Counted from the stretch's first letter, positions 1 to 11,614 are shown. The stretch is 64,000 nucleotides of DNA from Brumimicrobium salinarum (GCF_002844555.1 NZ_PJNI01000013.1:1-64000); one strand, 5' to 3'. The notes: generated by a model not told the origin, from the sequence alone. Numbers and translations are program-made.

Positions 1-6
1 GTGGTA

Positions 7-126
7 GACATCAAAATTTATAACGCATTGCATGCGTTTAAAACCAGAAGACCCAATAAAATTAAAAACGAGTTTTTAATTTTATTGGGTCTTCTGGTTT
101 TGCCTTCGGCTATAAATTTTGATGTC
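7..126. repeat. 120-nt nested palindrome with cloverleaf-like folding potential
   Basis: An outer perfect 16-bp stem pairs 7-22 with 111-126. Inside it are three hairpins: 23-27 with 33-37, a perfect 30-bp stem pairing 40-69 with 72-101 around a two-base loop, and GCC/GGC at 102-104 and 108-110. It begins at the 3' end of the tRNA-Pro gene, overlapping its last two bases, and lies downstream of it in the direction of transcription. It may terminate or process the tRNA transcript, or be a small palindromic mobile repeat. There is no long T-run, so a simple intrinsic terminator is uncertain. Confidence 0.7.
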
Positions 127-199
127 GGGATGAGAGGATTTGAACCTCCGATCTCTCGCCCCCCAGACGAGCACTTTAACCGGACTAAGCTACATCCCG
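125..199 (-). tRNA. tRNA-Pro (anticodon GGG)
   Basis: The minus strand folds as a 75-nt cloverleaf. The 7-bp acceptor CGGGATG/CATCCCG is followed by discriminator A. The anticodon stem CTCGT/GCGAG encloses loop CTGGGGG, which places GGG at positions 34-36. The T arm contains GGTTCAAATCC. CCA is not encoded at the 3' end. GGG reads CCC and CCU proline codons. Confidence 0.93.
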
Positions 200-244
200 A
201 ATATTGCAAAAAGGCAAATATAGAATTTTATTTGAACTTTTAAT

Positions 245-1147
245 TTATTTTGATTTGATAACTTTTGCTATCTGAATATCATAGAATATATCTTCATTAG
301 GTTCTACCTGATTAACAAGCCCTTCACTTCCGTATGCTTCTTTGGCAGGAATTTTAATCATTAATCTATCTCCTTCTCTACCAAAATGCAGTGCCTTGTA
401 AAGTCCAGGTACAATGTTGCCATCTCCCATGATTAATTTAAATGGCTTTCCACGCATATAATTATTATCATAACGAGGTTTACGCTCACTACTAACCCAA
501 TAATTTAAATGTACTTCGTCTTTAAAACCTATAGAATCTCCGGGTTCGTCTAATTCATCATATTTCCATATTTGGATATCATCTACAACCTTAGTAGGTT
601 CGAATCTTTCTATAATGCGGAGTGAAATGATATTATTAGCATTAGGAGGCACAAGCCCTTTAATTCCTTTCTCTCCTCTAGCATAAGCAGCCGGTAAAAA
701 GATATCAACATCATCACCTACTTTTAACTCCTGTAGTGCAATATCCCATCCTTTCGTTTGCTGATTCCATCCTACTAAATAAGGAATAGACTTCTTTTTA
801 ACCAGATGATTTCCATCGAATACTGTCCCGTCTTCTAACTTTGCACGATAATCAATCTTTATCATTTCACCTTTTTTAAGTTTGGGCCCACTACCCTTCT
901 TAAAATAAGTGATTCTTATTCCATTTTGGAGTGTAAGTGTATCACTAGGCTCTTCTTTAATCTTTACCTTTTCCGAACTATCATTTTCTAATTCGTTAGC
1001 ATTAGTATCCTTTAGACTTTTTGTCGTATCTAACTGCTTGTCTATATCTGTTTTGTTTTCTACAGACCCAGAATCAACGCCTTTAAGTTCACAACTATAA
1101 AGAAATAATAATGCGAATACGCAATAACTAAATTTTATCATTATCAA
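245..1147 (-). CDS. Lipoprotein with two FKBP-type peptidyl-prolyl isomerase domains
   Basis: The 300-residue protein starts with a hydrophobic signal and lipobox FLYSC (Cys19), so it is probably a periplasm-facing lipoprotein. A Ser/Glu/Asp/Lys-rich linker leads to one FKBP-like domain at about residues 70-180 (landmarks DGTVFDG, GWDIALQ, LPAAYARGEKG and VPPNANN) and a second, more diverged one at about 190-300 (VPGLYKALHFGREGD, IPAKEAYGSEG). FKBPs isomerise Xaa-Pro bonds and help fold exported proteins. Its start overlaps the stop of the upstream FKBP gene by 4 bp, so the two are probably co-translated and may act on the same client proteins. The family call is firm; activity of the second domain is uncertain. 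Confidence 0.85.
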   Translation of the reverse strand: MIMIKFSYCVFALLFLYSCELKGVDSGSVENKTDIDKQLDTTKSLKDTNANELENDSSEKVKIKEEPSDTLTLQNGIRITYFKKGSGPKLKKGEMIKIDYRAKLEDGTVFDGNHLVKKKSIPYLVGWNQQTKGWDIALQELKVGDDVDIFLPAAYARGEKGIKGLVPPNANNIISLRIIERFEPTKVVDDIQIWKYDELDEPGDSIGFKDEVHLNYWVSSERKPRYDNNYMRGKPFKLIMGDGNIVPGLYKALHFGREGDRLMIKIPAKEAYGSEGLVNQVEPNEDIFYDIQIAKVIKSK

Positions 1148-1674
1148 TAAATTTTTACAAGCTCTAAATCAATCAACAATACTTCAATAGGTGGGATTTT
1201 TCTAAAATCCCCGAGCAGTCCATGCCCTAAATGACTGGGAATAATCATTTTGGCTTTATCTCCTTCAGACATATACTTAATCCCTTCCATGACACCTGAT
1301 TCAATATCGGATTTATCTACCTTAAAATTACTCAATTCGTTTTCTGATGTACTGTATAACAATGAATCGTTTAAAAGTCTTATTTCAAAACGAACATCCA
1401 CAATATCATTTTCTTTCGCTTCAACACCTTCAACATCTTCGTAAATCCATAATCGTAAACCTGAACCTGTTTCAATCACATCCCAATGTTCACGGAGTTT
1501 CAGATATGACTTAATTTTAAGATTCTCATCAAAACTCAATCTTTTATTTAATTCGGAAGATTGTTCTTTTGTCCAAATCGGTTTATCAACTGCTTTATTT
1601 GATTCAGATTGACAAGAAAAAAGCAGATAGAAAGAAATAATTAAAACAATAGATGGTCTCAATACTTTAATCAT
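1144..1674 (-). CDS. FKBP-type peptidyl-prolyl isomerase lipoprotein, GldI-like
   Basis: This is a lipoprotein signal (Cys21, FSC) followed by one FKBP-like domain at about residues 60-175, with VMEGIKYMSEGDKAKMIIPS and a GHGLLGD loop. In gliding Bacteroidota the lipoprotein GldI has this form and is often encoded next to a DHH phosphoesterase, as here. The start at 1674 gives a compact signal peptide; an in-frame ATG at 1689 is possible. It overlaps the end of the DHH gene by 8 bp and the start of the next FKBP gene by 4 bp, suggesting one operon. No other gld genes are in the window, so a gliding role is inferred only from resemblance. Confidence 0.78.
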   Translation of the reverse strand: MIKVLRPSIVLIISFYLLFSCQSESNKAVDKPIWTKEQSSELNKRLSFDENLKIKSYLKLREHWDVIETGSGLRLWIYEDVEGVEAKENDIVDVRFEIRLLNDSLLYSTSENELSNFKVDKSDIESGVMEGIKYMSEGDKAKMIIPSHLGHGLLGDFRKIPPIEVLLIDLELVKIY

Positions 1675-2674
1675 ATTCTGGTAATACATTTTTAATTTTT
1701 TGGATCGCTTCTGCTAGCGTACCATTCCATTTTCCTCCAGAAGCATTAGCATGCCCACCTCCTTCGAAGTGAGTTGCGGCCATTACATTAACTGGATTGT
1801 TCTCTCCTTTCGAACGAAAAGAAATCTTAATTATTCCATCCTCTTTTAAAAAAATTGATCTTTTGATTCCATTTATAGATAAACCTACATTTACCAAACC
1901 TTCGGTATCACCTTTAACATAGTTATACTTCTTGAGTTCTGCTTGAGTCAAAGAGATTATAGCAGTTTGAGAATCGGGGATAATTTCTAACTTTTCATTA
2001 ATTGCATAACTTCGTAAACGAAGTTTATCTAATGTATTGGTATCAAAAACAGCTTCATGTATTTTATATGGTTTCACACCATATTTCATTAGCAATGCAA
2101 TTACCTCATGCGTATGAGAAGTAACGCTAGAAAACCTAAAAGATCCTGTATCTGTCATTATCCCAGTATATATGGCTTCTCCAATATTTTCATCTAACAA
2201 TTGCTCATCGTTCATACACAATATAAAGTCTGCTATCAATTGTGCAGTTGAACAAGATGCTGGGTCAGAAAAATTGATATCAAATTCATCACTTGGATGT
2301 AAATGATGATCAATCATAATTTTTTCTGCTTTGGAATTCTCAACTACTTTGCTCATTCCTCCGATCCTATTCAAGGTGTTAAAGTCCAAACAAAAAATCA
2401 CATCAGCTTCTTCTAGCTTTGCTTTAACAGCATCAGGTGTTTGCTCATAGTTGATGATTGTTTCTGTCCCCTTCATCCAATCTAAAAAGTATGGATGCGG
2501 ATCTGGGTGACATATTGTAACATTGATTTTTTTCTTTTTAAGATAATGGTATAATGCCACAGAACTACCTATAGAGTCACCATCGGGTGATTTGTGAGCT
2601 GTAATAACAAAGTTCTTTTTTTCTAGAAAAAGGTTTTGAACTTGAGTCAGTTTTGACTCAGTAAATATCTGCAT
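1667..2674 (-). CDS. DHH/DHHA1 phosphoesterase, NrnA-like (oligoribonuclease / pAp phosphatase)
   Basis: The 335-residue protein has all DHH signatures: HKSPDGDSIGSS (residues 27-38), CLDFN (about 95-99), IDHHLHP (121-127) and TDTGSF (174-179), which supply Mn-binding His and Asp. The C-terminal DHHA1 substrate motif GGGHANASGG is at about 308-317. NrnA-like enzymes degrade nano-RNA and dephosphorylate 3'-phosphoadenosine 5'-phosphate in the cytoplasm. It appears to head a set of minus-strand genes continuing into the two FKBP lipoproteins. The family call is secure; the exact substrate is inferred. Confidence 0.9.
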   Translation of the reverse strand: MQIFTESKLTQVQNLFLEKKNFVITAHKSPDGDSIGSSVALYHYLKKKKINVTICHPDPHPYFLDWMKGTETIINYEQTPDAVKAKLEEADVIFCLDFNTLNRIGGMSKVVENSKAEKIMIDHHLHPSDEFDINFSDPASCSTAQLIADFILCMNDEQLLDENIGEAIYTGIMTDTGSFRFSSVTSHTHEVIALLMKYGVKPYKIHEAVFDTNTLDKLRLRSYAINEKLEIIPDSQTAIISLTQAELKKYNYVKGDTEGLVNVGLSINGIKRSIFLKEDGIIKISFRSKGENNPVNVMAATHFEGGGHANASGGKWNGTLAEAIQKIKNVLPEYD

Positions 2675-2683
2675 ATAGAGAAA

Positions 2684-3181
2684 TTAATTGAGACCGAATT
2701 TAGAAGCTTTTTTTGCTTCTACTAAAATTGCTGCACATTGAACCAAATTTGATTTTTCACCGCCTTTTATTTCCACCTTAATTGTTAATCGGCGGGTGCG
2801 TTCTGATAGAAAAATTGCTTCATCATCAGAAGATTGACTATCATACAAAACTACCTCTTTTGCTCTGTAAGATGTTCTACCATTCTCTTGTGACTTTTCG
2901 ATTTGCTTACCAATTACTTTAAAATCCACATTATCCTCAGAAAAATCTTCAACTCCTGCAGCAGCACTAATGCGGTATTTAATGCCTCCTTGAATAATAA
3001 ACCTCATTTCATACGTTTCTCCTGGTCGAAGTTTTCCAGATTTTGATTGTGAATTTTCACCCCAGTCGTTCTTTGTGTCAACTGAAATGACCTTACTAGC
3101 TGAAGGACATTGAGCATTTGTAATACCCGAAGAAAATACACTTAATAAAACTGTTAATGCTATTGTTTTAATGTTTGTCAT
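2684..3181 (-). CDS. Secreted protein of unknown function
   Basis: The product is about 165 residues with a clear signal peptide (Met-Thr-Asn-Ile-Lys then a hydrophobic core and cleavage after NAQ). The mature part is mixed beta-rich sequence with a Cys near each end, and I recognise no domain. A second ATG one codon upstream (3184) is equally possible. It lies 9 bp upstream of the DHH phosphoesterase gene and 9 bp after the preceding lipoprotein gene, so all may share a transcript. Its function is unknown. Confidence 0.6.
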   Translation of the reverse strand: MTNIKTIALTVLLSVFSSGITNAQCPSASKVISVDTKNDWGENSQSKSGKLRPGETYEMRFIIQGGIKYRISAAAGVEDFSEDNVDFKVIGKQIEKSQENGRTSYRAKEVVLYDSQSSDDEAIFLSERTRRLTIKVEIKGGEKSNLVQCAAILVEAKKASKFGLN

Positions 3182-3193
3182 CATGATAATTTT

Positions 3194-4075
3194 TTAGGAA
3201 ACAATTGAATTTCTGATTTCGAAAACTGTTGATTTCATTTTAGTGAAAGTTGATTCGTCAAATACACAAGATAATCCGCCGTTAAGCATTACCGTTCCTT
3301 CTTTTTCTTCAATTTCAAGATTTGATTCTTGACAATCCATATCCTCATAAACTGAATTTATTTGATTTAGTTGAGCTAAAACATTCGTGACTCCGTCATT
3401 TTGATCATAATTTTTGATGAATCCAATTAGATTTTCAAGTACATAACGTTGATCAATGATATATTCTTCTATTTCATAATGCTTATCATATTCTTCAGCA
3501 GTGTTGAATAAAATATACATAGTTTCAATCCAAGAACCAGCCAAAATCATAGACAATTCAGCTCCTTTCTCATTTTCTATGAGCTGATCATAAATTGAAA
3601 TATAATTTTCAGAAGAAATTTCATAGAGTCTTTCGTCGTCTGCTCCTACGTTTTCTATTTCCTCTATTAATTCTTCTCCGTAAATCTTAGTTATATCAAT
3701 ATTTTGTCCCAGCTTATCTAAAGAAGATAAATAATCTAAGAATACCTTCTTCCCTTGTTCATATCTCAAAAGATAAGCAGCATCAGAGAGGTAAACTCCG
3801 AAATTCAAGGCTTGTTTTTCTATTGTTGTGTAGTTATTAACAGCAGAAAGAGGATTAACGATTTCCTTTTTTACTTCTTCACTTAATGAACGCAATAAAT
3901 CGTATTGATCATTTGGTGATGGAATAGCATAAACAATTTCGTTCTTAGGCGTATCTTCCTCTGAGGTCACTGTAACATCCTCTTTTGAAACGTCTTTCAA
4001 CTTTTCTTGTTCTGTATTACAAGAAGTCAAAGCGAAAAAAATAACAGCTGATGAATATATGTATTTTTTAAACAT
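3194..4075 (-). CDS. Lipoprotein of unknown function
   Basis: The 293-residue protein carries a lipoprotein signal (ALTSC, Cys19), a Lys/Glu/Asp-rich linker and a largely alpha-helical body. I see no catalytic motif. It resembles the uncharacterised helical lipoproteins common in Flavobacteriales. It is on the same strand as the secreted gene downstream (9-bp gap) and 63 bp after dapA. Function unknown. Confidence 0.6.
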   Translation of the reverse strand: MFKKYIYSSAVIFFALTSCNTEQEKLKDVSKEDVTVTSEEDTPKNEIVYAIPSPNDQYDLLRSLSEEVKKEIVNPLSAVNNYTTIEKQALNFGVYLSDAAYLLRYEQGKKVFLDYLSSLDKLGQNIDITKIYGEELIEEIENVGADDERLYEISSENYISIYDQLIENEKGAELSMILAGSWIETMYILFNTAEEYDKHYEIEEYIIDQRYVLENLIGFIKNYDQNDGVTNVLAQLNQINSVYEDMDCQESNLEIEEKEGTVMLNGGLSCVFDESTFTKMKSTVFEIRNSIVS

Positions 4076-4138
4076 TAGTTAAAATTTAAATTTTTATCAA
4101 ACTTAGTTAAATTTAAAAATAAACTCTAAAAAAACAAT

Positions 4139-5026
4139 TTATTTCTTTGAAATTAAATCGATTCCATTGAATTCTTGTTGCATTTTAGCTTTCAATTCAT
4201 CACTTATTGTAGTTAGTGGAAGTCGGACTGTTTCCTCTCCCAATCCGAGTAACTGAAGACAGTATTTTATACCTGAAGGATTTCCCTCTTTAAATAAACT
4301 TTCCGTGATTGCTAATAAATCGAAATGATGTTTCCTTGCCAAACTTAAATCCCCATTATTAACTGAACGAATCATAGTTGAAAATTCAGCAGGAAAAGCA
4401 TTAGCAACAACTGAAATTACTCCATGTCCTCCCATTGCGACTATCGGCATGGTTAAGGCATCTTCTCCTGATAAAACCACAAAGTTTTCCGGAACAGATT
4501 TAAGAAGTTCCATCACTTGATTAATATCTCCTGATGCTTCTTTAACACCTATTATATTATTGATTTGCGCGAGTTCTAGAATCGTAGTCACCGACATATT
4601 ACTCCCTGTTCTTCCTGGAACATTGTATAAAATAATTGGTTTTTGAGCTACTTCTGCTATAGCTTTAAAATGAGCCACAATTCCTCTTTGACTGGGTTTA
4701 TTATAATGTGGTGAAGCACTTAAAAAAGCATCAATTCCTTTGTGATTAAAGCCAGAGATTGATTCTACTAACGCAGCAGTATTGTTATCAGCCAAACCTA
4801 AAACGATTGGGATTTCTCCATTCACTTCTTCAACAACTGTATTCAGTACCTGTTCTTTTTCCTGGTTATTTAAAGTTGCTGTTTCACCTGTTGTACCTTG
4901 CACAACAAGAAAGTCCACATTGTTAATGATATGATACTTTACAAGCTTTCGTAAATTGTCTACATCTACACTTCCATCTTTTTTGAAAGGTGTAACCAAA
5001 GCAACACCTGTCCCTTTTATTTCCAT
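4139..5026 (-). CDS. dapA: 4-hydroxy-tetrahydrodipicolinate synthase
   Basis: This enzyme condenses pyruvate with aspartate semialdehyde, the committed step towards diaminopimelate and lysine. The 295-residue length is typical. Visible active-site residues are Thr45-Thr46 in QGTTGETATL, Tyr134 in LYNVPGRTG, Arg139, and the Schiff-base Lys162 in GVKEASGD. The start overlaps the stop of the small upstream gene by one base, so the two are probably translationally coupled. It is a cytosolic TIM barrel. Confidence 0.96.
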   Translation of the reverse strand: MEIKGTGVALVTPFKKDGSVDVDNLRKLVKYHIINNVDFLVVQGTTGETATLNNQEKEQVLNTVVEEVNGEIPIVLGLADNNTAALVESISGFNHKGIDAFLSASPHYNKPSQRGIVAHFKAIAEVAQKPIILYNVPGRTGSNMSVTTILELAQINNIIGVKEASGDINQVMELLKSVPENFVVLSGEDALTMPIVAMGGHGVISVVANAFPAEFSTMIRSVNNGDLSLARKHHFDLLAITESLFKEGNPSGIKYCLQLLGLGEETVRLPLTTISDELKAKMQQEFNGIDLISKK

Positions 5027-5463
5027 TAATTTTTAATTTTATGTAAATAATTATTTGTTTTTTCAAAAAACTCTTCTGTTGTGCCAGCTTCTATAGCAAT
5101 TGCCAAGTTGTTAAATGACAAATCAGATAAGTTTATTCCCACACTAATCAATCGTGAGTTTTTTATGATTTTTTTAAGTATACTTCCAGACCCTTCAACG
5201 TTAATAATTAAATAATTAACGTCTTTTTCCTGAAGAATCTGTTTAAGCATTGTATTTCTTAACTTTCCAAATAAAGAAAAGTCTTTTGAAGTCAGATAAA
5301 TATTTTTTTGAGGACAATCTTCAAACGAGTGTTTTTTATCATGGGTGTAAAATACATAATCAATTCTAGAGAACCCTAAAACTTTACGTTCAACAATAGA
5401 CTCAATGTCTCGCATTGTTTTTTTATCAATCCACTCAGAAACTATAACAATCCCCTTCTCCAT
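5026..5463 (-). CDS. Conserved hypothetical protein (DUF6913-like) between ligA and dapA
   Basis: The 145-residue protein has no signal peptide or membrane segment. It has alternating beta/alpha sequence with a C-terminal stretch of the form IEAGTTEEFFEKTNNYL. From memory, a gene of this size lies between ligA and dapA in many flavobacteria and is catalogued as a domain of unknown function. It abuts the ligA stop and overlaps dapA by one base. Its conserved coupling to these genes is the only functional hint. Confidence 0.65.
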   Translation of the reverse strand: MEKGIVIVSEWIDKKTMRDIESIVERKVLGFSRIDYVFYTHDKKHSFEDCPQKNIYLTSKDFSLFGKLRNTMLKQILQEKDVNYLIINVEGSGSILKKIIKNSRLISVGINLSDLSFNNLAIAIEAGTTEEFFEKTNNYLHKIKN

Positions 5464-7478
<2,015 letters not shown>

Positions 7479-8339
7479 TTATAATTGTGCGTGAATCATT
7501 CTTTCTTTGTCTTGCAAATCTTTCTTTACTTCTATCTTTGAAAATCCTAGCTTTTGTAACGTAGACTTAACCAACTGCGCTAAATTTTCATGTACTTCAA
7601 AATATAAACTCCCACCATCATTCAAATGATTTTTGGCATAAATACCAATTGCTTTGTAAAAAATCAACGGATTTTCGTTAGGAACAAACAAAGCTGTTTT
7701 AGGCTCATGTTGAATCACATTGTCTTGCATTTCTGTTTCTTCCTCAATTGGTATGTAAGGTGGATTAGAAACAATTACGTCCCATTTTTTTGAAGAAAAG
7801 GAAGACAAATTCATTGCATTTGCAAATTTAAAAGACACATCAAGGTTTAGGTTTTCTGCATTTTCATTTGCTAAATCGAGCGCATGCTGAATCACATCAA
7901 CACCTGTAACTCTGCTATTTTCCAAGTTAGCTTTTAAAGCTAAAGCTATACAACCAGATCCTGTTCCTACATCTAAAATGTTAATATTTGTATCCTTCCA
8001 TTTTTTAAGGATCCAATCTACAAGCTCTTCAGTTTCTGGTCTTGGAATAAGAGCTCTAGGATCAGATTTTATTTCTAATCCATAAAAATGAGAGGCTCCC
8101 AATACATATTGCACCGGTGTACCGTTATTAATTTCTGTAATGACCGTTGAAACACGATTTTTAATATTCTCTGGAACCTGTTCATTTTTATTCAATATCA
8201 ATTCAGAACCATCATAAGACATATAATCCATCATAAACAACTTCCCGATTTGTTTTTTTTCTCTATTTGAAAAATCATCATTCAATTCAGTATTGAATTT
8301 TAAAAGCATTTGGCCAACTGTATTCATATCAAATATCAT
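7479..8339 (-). CDS. prmC: Peptide chain release factor N5-glutamine methyltransferase
   Basis: PrmC methylates the GGQ glutamine of release factors. The 286-residue protein has the N-terminal PrmC domain ending in GTPVQYVLG and FYG, the SAM-binding motif LDVGTGSGCIAL at about 120-131, and the hallmark NPPYIP near 190. The alternative ATG at 8327 would remove four residues. It abuts ligA and both are read leftwards, so they are probably one operon. A divergent start region separates it from the transketolase operon. Confidence 0.94.
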   Translation of the reverse strand: MIFDMNTVGQMLLKFNTELNDDFSNREKKQIGKLFMMDYMSYDGSELILNKNEQVPENIKNRVSTVITEINNGTPVQYVLGASHFYGLEIKSDPRALIPRPETEELVDWILKKWKDTNINILDVGTGSGCIALALKANLENSRVTGVDVIQHALDLANENAENLNLDVSFKFANAMNLSSFSSKKWDVIVSNPPYIPIEEETEMQDNVIQHEPKTALFVPNENPLIFYKAIGIYAKNHLNDGGSLYFEVHENLAQLVKSTLQKLGFSKIEVKKDLQDKERMIHAQL

Positions 8340-8416
8340 TTGTGCAAAAGTAGTAATAAATAAAGGAGCTTAACCACTAAAATTATCACAAATTAACTCT
8401 AAGTTTGTAACCATAT

Positions 8417-8424
8417 TAATTTTG
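8417..8424 (+). promoter_or_regulatory. Putative -7 element of the transketolase operon
   Basis: TAATTTTG fits the Bacteroidota -7 consensus TAnnTTTG and ends 14 bases before the ATG at 8439. No good -33 TTG is visible at the usual spacing, so this rests on one half-site. Confidence 0.35.
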
Positions 8425-8438
8425 TATAATAGTTGAGT

Positions 8439-9281
8439 ATGGATAACAAAACATTGGAGCAATATGCTTCACAAACCAGAAGAGATATAGTAAGAATGGT
8501 AGCAGCCGTTAATTCAGGTCACCCTGGAGGTTCACTCGGATGTGCTGATTTTTTTACCGTTATGTATCATAAAATAATGAAACATAATCCAGAAAAATTT
8601 ACCATAGACGGACAAAATGAAGATTTATTTTTCTTATCTAATGGTCATATTTCTCCAGTTTGGTACAGCACACTTGCCAGAGCAAAATACTTTCCTGTAT
8701 CAGAATTAGCTACTTTCAGAAAATTAAATTCACGATTGCAAGGTCATCCAAGTATAGATCACAACCTTCCAGGTATTAGAGCTGCTTCCGGTTCACTTGG
8801 TCAAGGTTTATCTATGGCTATTGGAGCAGCTGAAACAAAAAAATTGAACAATGATGATCGTTTTGTTTATGCTTTAATGGGTGATGGAGAATTGCAAGAA
8901 GGACAAATTTGGGAAGCAGCAATGTATGCGGCTGCAAATAAGGTGGACAATTTAATTGCAACCGTAGACTACAACGGACGTCAAATTGACGGAGATGTAG
9001 AAGATGTCTTATCTTTGGGTAATCTAAAAGATAAATGGCAAGCTTTTGGATGGGAAACTTTAGAGGTTGACGGTCACGACATGCAAGCATTAATTGATGT
9101 TTTTGAAAAAGCACAATCATTATCAGGTAAAGGAAAACCAATTATTGTTTTAATGAAAACTGAAATGGGACAAGGCGTTGACTATATGATGGGGACACAC
9201 AAATGGCATGGAGCCGCTCCAAATTCAGAACAATTAGAAAGTGCATTAAATCAATTAGAGGAAACACTTGGAGATTATTAA
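8439..9281 (+). CDS. Transketolase, N-terminal (thiamine diphosphate-binding) subunit
   Basis: This is the first half of a split transketolase. It has the TPP/Mg motif starting GDGELQEGQIWEA with the following DYNGRQIDG, SSGHPGGS-like NSGHPGGSLG, and ASGSLGQGLSMAIG. Together with the C-terminal subunit it moves two-carbon units in the non-oxidative pentose phosphate pathway. ATG at 8439 is preferred; TTG at 8433 is in frame. The C-half follows after an unusual intervening VWA gene rather than directly. Confidence 0.92.
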   Translation: MDNKTLEQYASQTRRDIVRMVAAVNSGHPGGSLGCADFFTVMYHKIMKHNPEKFTIDGQNEDLFFLSNGHISPVWYSTLARAKYFPVSELATFRKLNSRLQGHPSIDHNLPGIRAASGSLGQGLSMAIGAAETKKLNNDDRFVYALMGDGELQEGQIWEAAMYAAANKVDNLIATVDYNGRQIDGDVEDVLSLGNLKDKWQAFGWETLEVDGHDMQALIDVFEKAQSLSGKGKPIIVLMKTEMGQGVDYMMGTHKWHGAAPNSEQLESALNQLEETLGDY

Positions 9282-9305
9282 ACAATAAGGAAAAAGAATT
9301 TATTC

Positions 9306-10658
9306 GTGAAAAAAATACTTTTCATACTTTTTATTGGATTGGCTAGTTTTAGCTATTCTCAGGAGGAGTACACACGTATTTTATTTATTTTGGATGCTTC
9401 CAATTCCATGAATAAAAAATGGGGAAATGAATCTCGATTTATAACTGCAAAAAGAATATTATCAAATGCTGTTGATAGCTTAAAAAATATTCCAAACGTT
9501 GAAATCGGCCTGCGGGTATATGGTCATCAATCTCCTGTTACAGCAACTTATCAAGACTGTGCTGATACAAAACTCGAAGTACCATTTGGTAAAAACAACC
9601 ACCAAGCAATTCTTAACAAAATAAAAACCATTCGGGCCAAAGGTACTACACCAATTGCACGATCGCTTGAACAAGCAGCAAGCGATTTTCCGGATCGAAA
9701 GGCAAGAAACATAATTATTCTTATTACAGATGGAATTGAAGCGTGTGATGACGAACCTTGTGTTATTGCTGATAAATTAAGAGAGAAAGGAATTACAATT
9801 AGTCCATTTGTCATAGGATTAGGACTAGATATGTCTTATTTATCACATTTTGACTGTTATGGAAATTACAAATCGGCAGAAGACCCGATGGCTTTTGAAG
9901 CTGTATTAAAAAATGTTGTAAATAAAGCTTTAGTTAACACCACTGTTCAAATAAACTTGAACACCATCAATGGAAGACCACTCGAAACAGATGTATCTAT
10001 GTTGCTCTATGCGTCAGGAACTAAAGATTTAAAACATGCCTACACCCATACATTAAACAAGGTTGACCTTCCTGATACTCTTGTTTTAGATCCGAGTATA
10101 AAATATGATATACTCGTTAAAACCCTGCCTCCTGTTGAAAAGAGAAATATATCTTTAAAACGAAACATACACAACACCATAAACATTGACGCACCACAAG
10201 GTATTTTAAAGTTTGAATTTTTACAACCTACAAAATACAGCTTTGTTGATGTACGGATAATGGAGAAAGGAAAATCTAAAACACTAAATACTCAGAAATT
10301 TTCTGAACCTCAAAATTATATTGTTGGTCAATATGATGTTGAAATCCTTACACTTCCTCGCAGATACAAAACTGTTGATGTTCATCAGAGTTCTACAAAT
10401 ACCGTTTCAATTCCAGCACCCGGCATCTTAAACTTATCGAGTTATAAAATTGTCACTGGACAAATATTTGAAATCAAAGGTAAAAATGAGCTTGAATGGG
10501 TGTGTGATCTTGATGAAAATACTACCCGTAATAAATTCATTCTTCAACCAGGTAATTACAAAATAATTTACCGTCAAAAAGAATTAAAAGAAACCACCTA
10601 TACTAAATCAAAAGAATTTAATATTTACTCAAATAAATCATTAACGATAAATTTATAA
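9306..10658 (+). CDS. Secreted von Willebrand factor A domain protein inserted between transketolase halves
   Basis: The 450-residue protein has a Sec signal peptide (cleavage near FSYSQ) and a VWA domain at about 22-205 with MIDAS-type residues in DASNSM, later TTPIARSL and [11 protein letters not shown]. The C-terminal 240 residues look beta-rich and carry no recognised motif. It starts with GTG 24 bp after the transketolase N-half and its TAA overlaps the ATG of the C-half by one base, so it is embedded in that operon. VWA domains bind protein partners through a metal site; the partner here is unknown and no metabolic link to transketolase is evident. Confidence 0.82.
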   Translation: MKKILFILFIGLASFSYSQEEYTRILFILDASNSMNKKWGNESRFITAKRILSNAVDSLKNIPNVEIGLRVYGHQSPVTATYQDCADTKLEVPFGKNNHQAILNKIKTIRAKGTTPIARSLEQAASDFPDRKARNIIILITDGIEACDDEPCVIADKLREKGITISPFVIGLGLDMSYLSHFDCYGNYKSAEDPMAFEAVLKNVVNKALVNTTVQINLNTINGRPLETDVSMLLYASGTKDLKHAYTHTLNKVDLPDTLVLDPSIKYDILVKTLPPVEKRNISLKRNIHNTINIDAPQGILKFEFLQPTKYSFVDVRIMEKGKSKTLNTQKFSEPQNYIVGQYDVEILTLPRRYKTVDVHQSSTNTVSIPAPGILNLSSYKIVTGQIFEIKGKNELEWVCDLDENTTRNKFILQPGNYKIIYRQKELKETTYTKSKEFNIYSNKSLTINL

Positions 10659-11614
10659 TGGAAAAGGAAATAAAAATATTAGGAAAACAAGATACGCGTT
10701 CAGGATTTGGAGAGGGTTTACATGAATTAGGAAAATCTCATCCCAATGTTGTGGCTTTGTGTGCAGATTTAACTGGTTCTTTAAAAATGAATGCTTTTGA
10801 AAATGATTTTCCAGATCGTTTTTTTCAAGTAGGAATTTCTGAAGCAAATATGATCAGTATGGCAGCAGGAATGACCATTGGAGGTAAGGTTCCATTTACT
10901 GGAACTTTCGCTAACTTTTCTACAGGAAGAGTTTACGACCAAATTCGTCAGTCGGTAGCTTATTCTGATAAAAACGTAAAAATTTGTGCATCACACGCTG
11001 GATTAACTTTAGGTGAAGATGGCGCAACGCATCAAATCTTAGAAGATATCGGAATGATGAAAATGATGCCTAATATGACCGTTATTGTTCCTGCAGATTT
11101 TAACCAAACAAAACAAGCAACGAAAGCCATTGCAGACCTAGACAGTCCTGTTTATCTTCGTTTTGGTCGGCCAAAAGTGCCTATTTTTATTGCTGATGAT
11201 GCAGAATTTGTAATCGGAAAAGCGGATACCATTTTTGAAGGTAAAGATGTTTCGATTATTGCATGTGGACACATGGTTTACAAATCCATTGAAGCTGCAC
11301 AAGAATTAGCGAAAGAAGGAATTGATGCTGAAGTAATTAACATGCATACAATTAAACCTTTAGATGAAAAAGCGATTTTAGAAACAGCTAAAAAAACAGG
11401 TTGTATAGTTACCGCAGAAGAACATATGATTAATGGCGGTTTGGGTGATGCGGTTGCACAAGTTTTGAGCAGAAACAATCCGACGCCACAAGAATATGTT
11501 GGGGTTAATGATACTTTCGGAGAAAGTGGAACGCCAGATGAGTTGATGACAAAATACAACATAGACACAGCGGACGTTATTAAAGCAGCTAAGAAAGCAA
11601 TCGCTAGAAAATAA
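10658..11614 (+). CDS. Transketolase, C-terminal (pyrimidine-binding) subunit
   Basis: This second half of the split transketolase is 318 residues. It has the pyrimidine-binding domain with [18 protein letters not shown] (catalytic Glu in SEAN) and the C-terminal Rossmann-like domain from about residue 190. It pairs with the subunit at 8439-9281 to form the active heterotetramer. Its start overlaps the stop of the VWA gene by one base. A hairpin with T-run follows the stop. Confidence 0.93.
   Translation: MEKEIKILGKQDTRSGFGEGLHELGKSHPNVVALCADLTGSLKMNAFENDFPDRFFQVGISEANMISMAAGMTIGGKVPFTGTFANFSTGRVYDQIRQSVAYSDKNVKICASHAGLTLGEDGATHQILEDIGMMKMMPNMTVIVPADFNQTKQATKAIADLDSPVYLRFGRPKVPIFIADDAEFVIGKADTIFEGKDVSIIACGHMVYKSIEAAQELAKEGIDAEVINMHTIKPLDEKAILETAKKTGCIVTAEEHMINGGLGDAVAQVLSRNNPTPQEYVGVNDTFGESGTPDELMTKYNIDTADVIKAAKKAIARK

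Noticed and set aside
1-243. Mirror-image reading frames on both strands encoding KTRRPNKIKN-type peptides
   Set aside because: They arise because the region is a palindrome and cross a tRNA gene; no start signal or homologue supports coding.
8439-11614. Split transketolase treated as a frameshift
   Set aside because: Both halves have complete ends with proper start codons and a separate gene lies between; two-gene transketolase is a normal arrangement.
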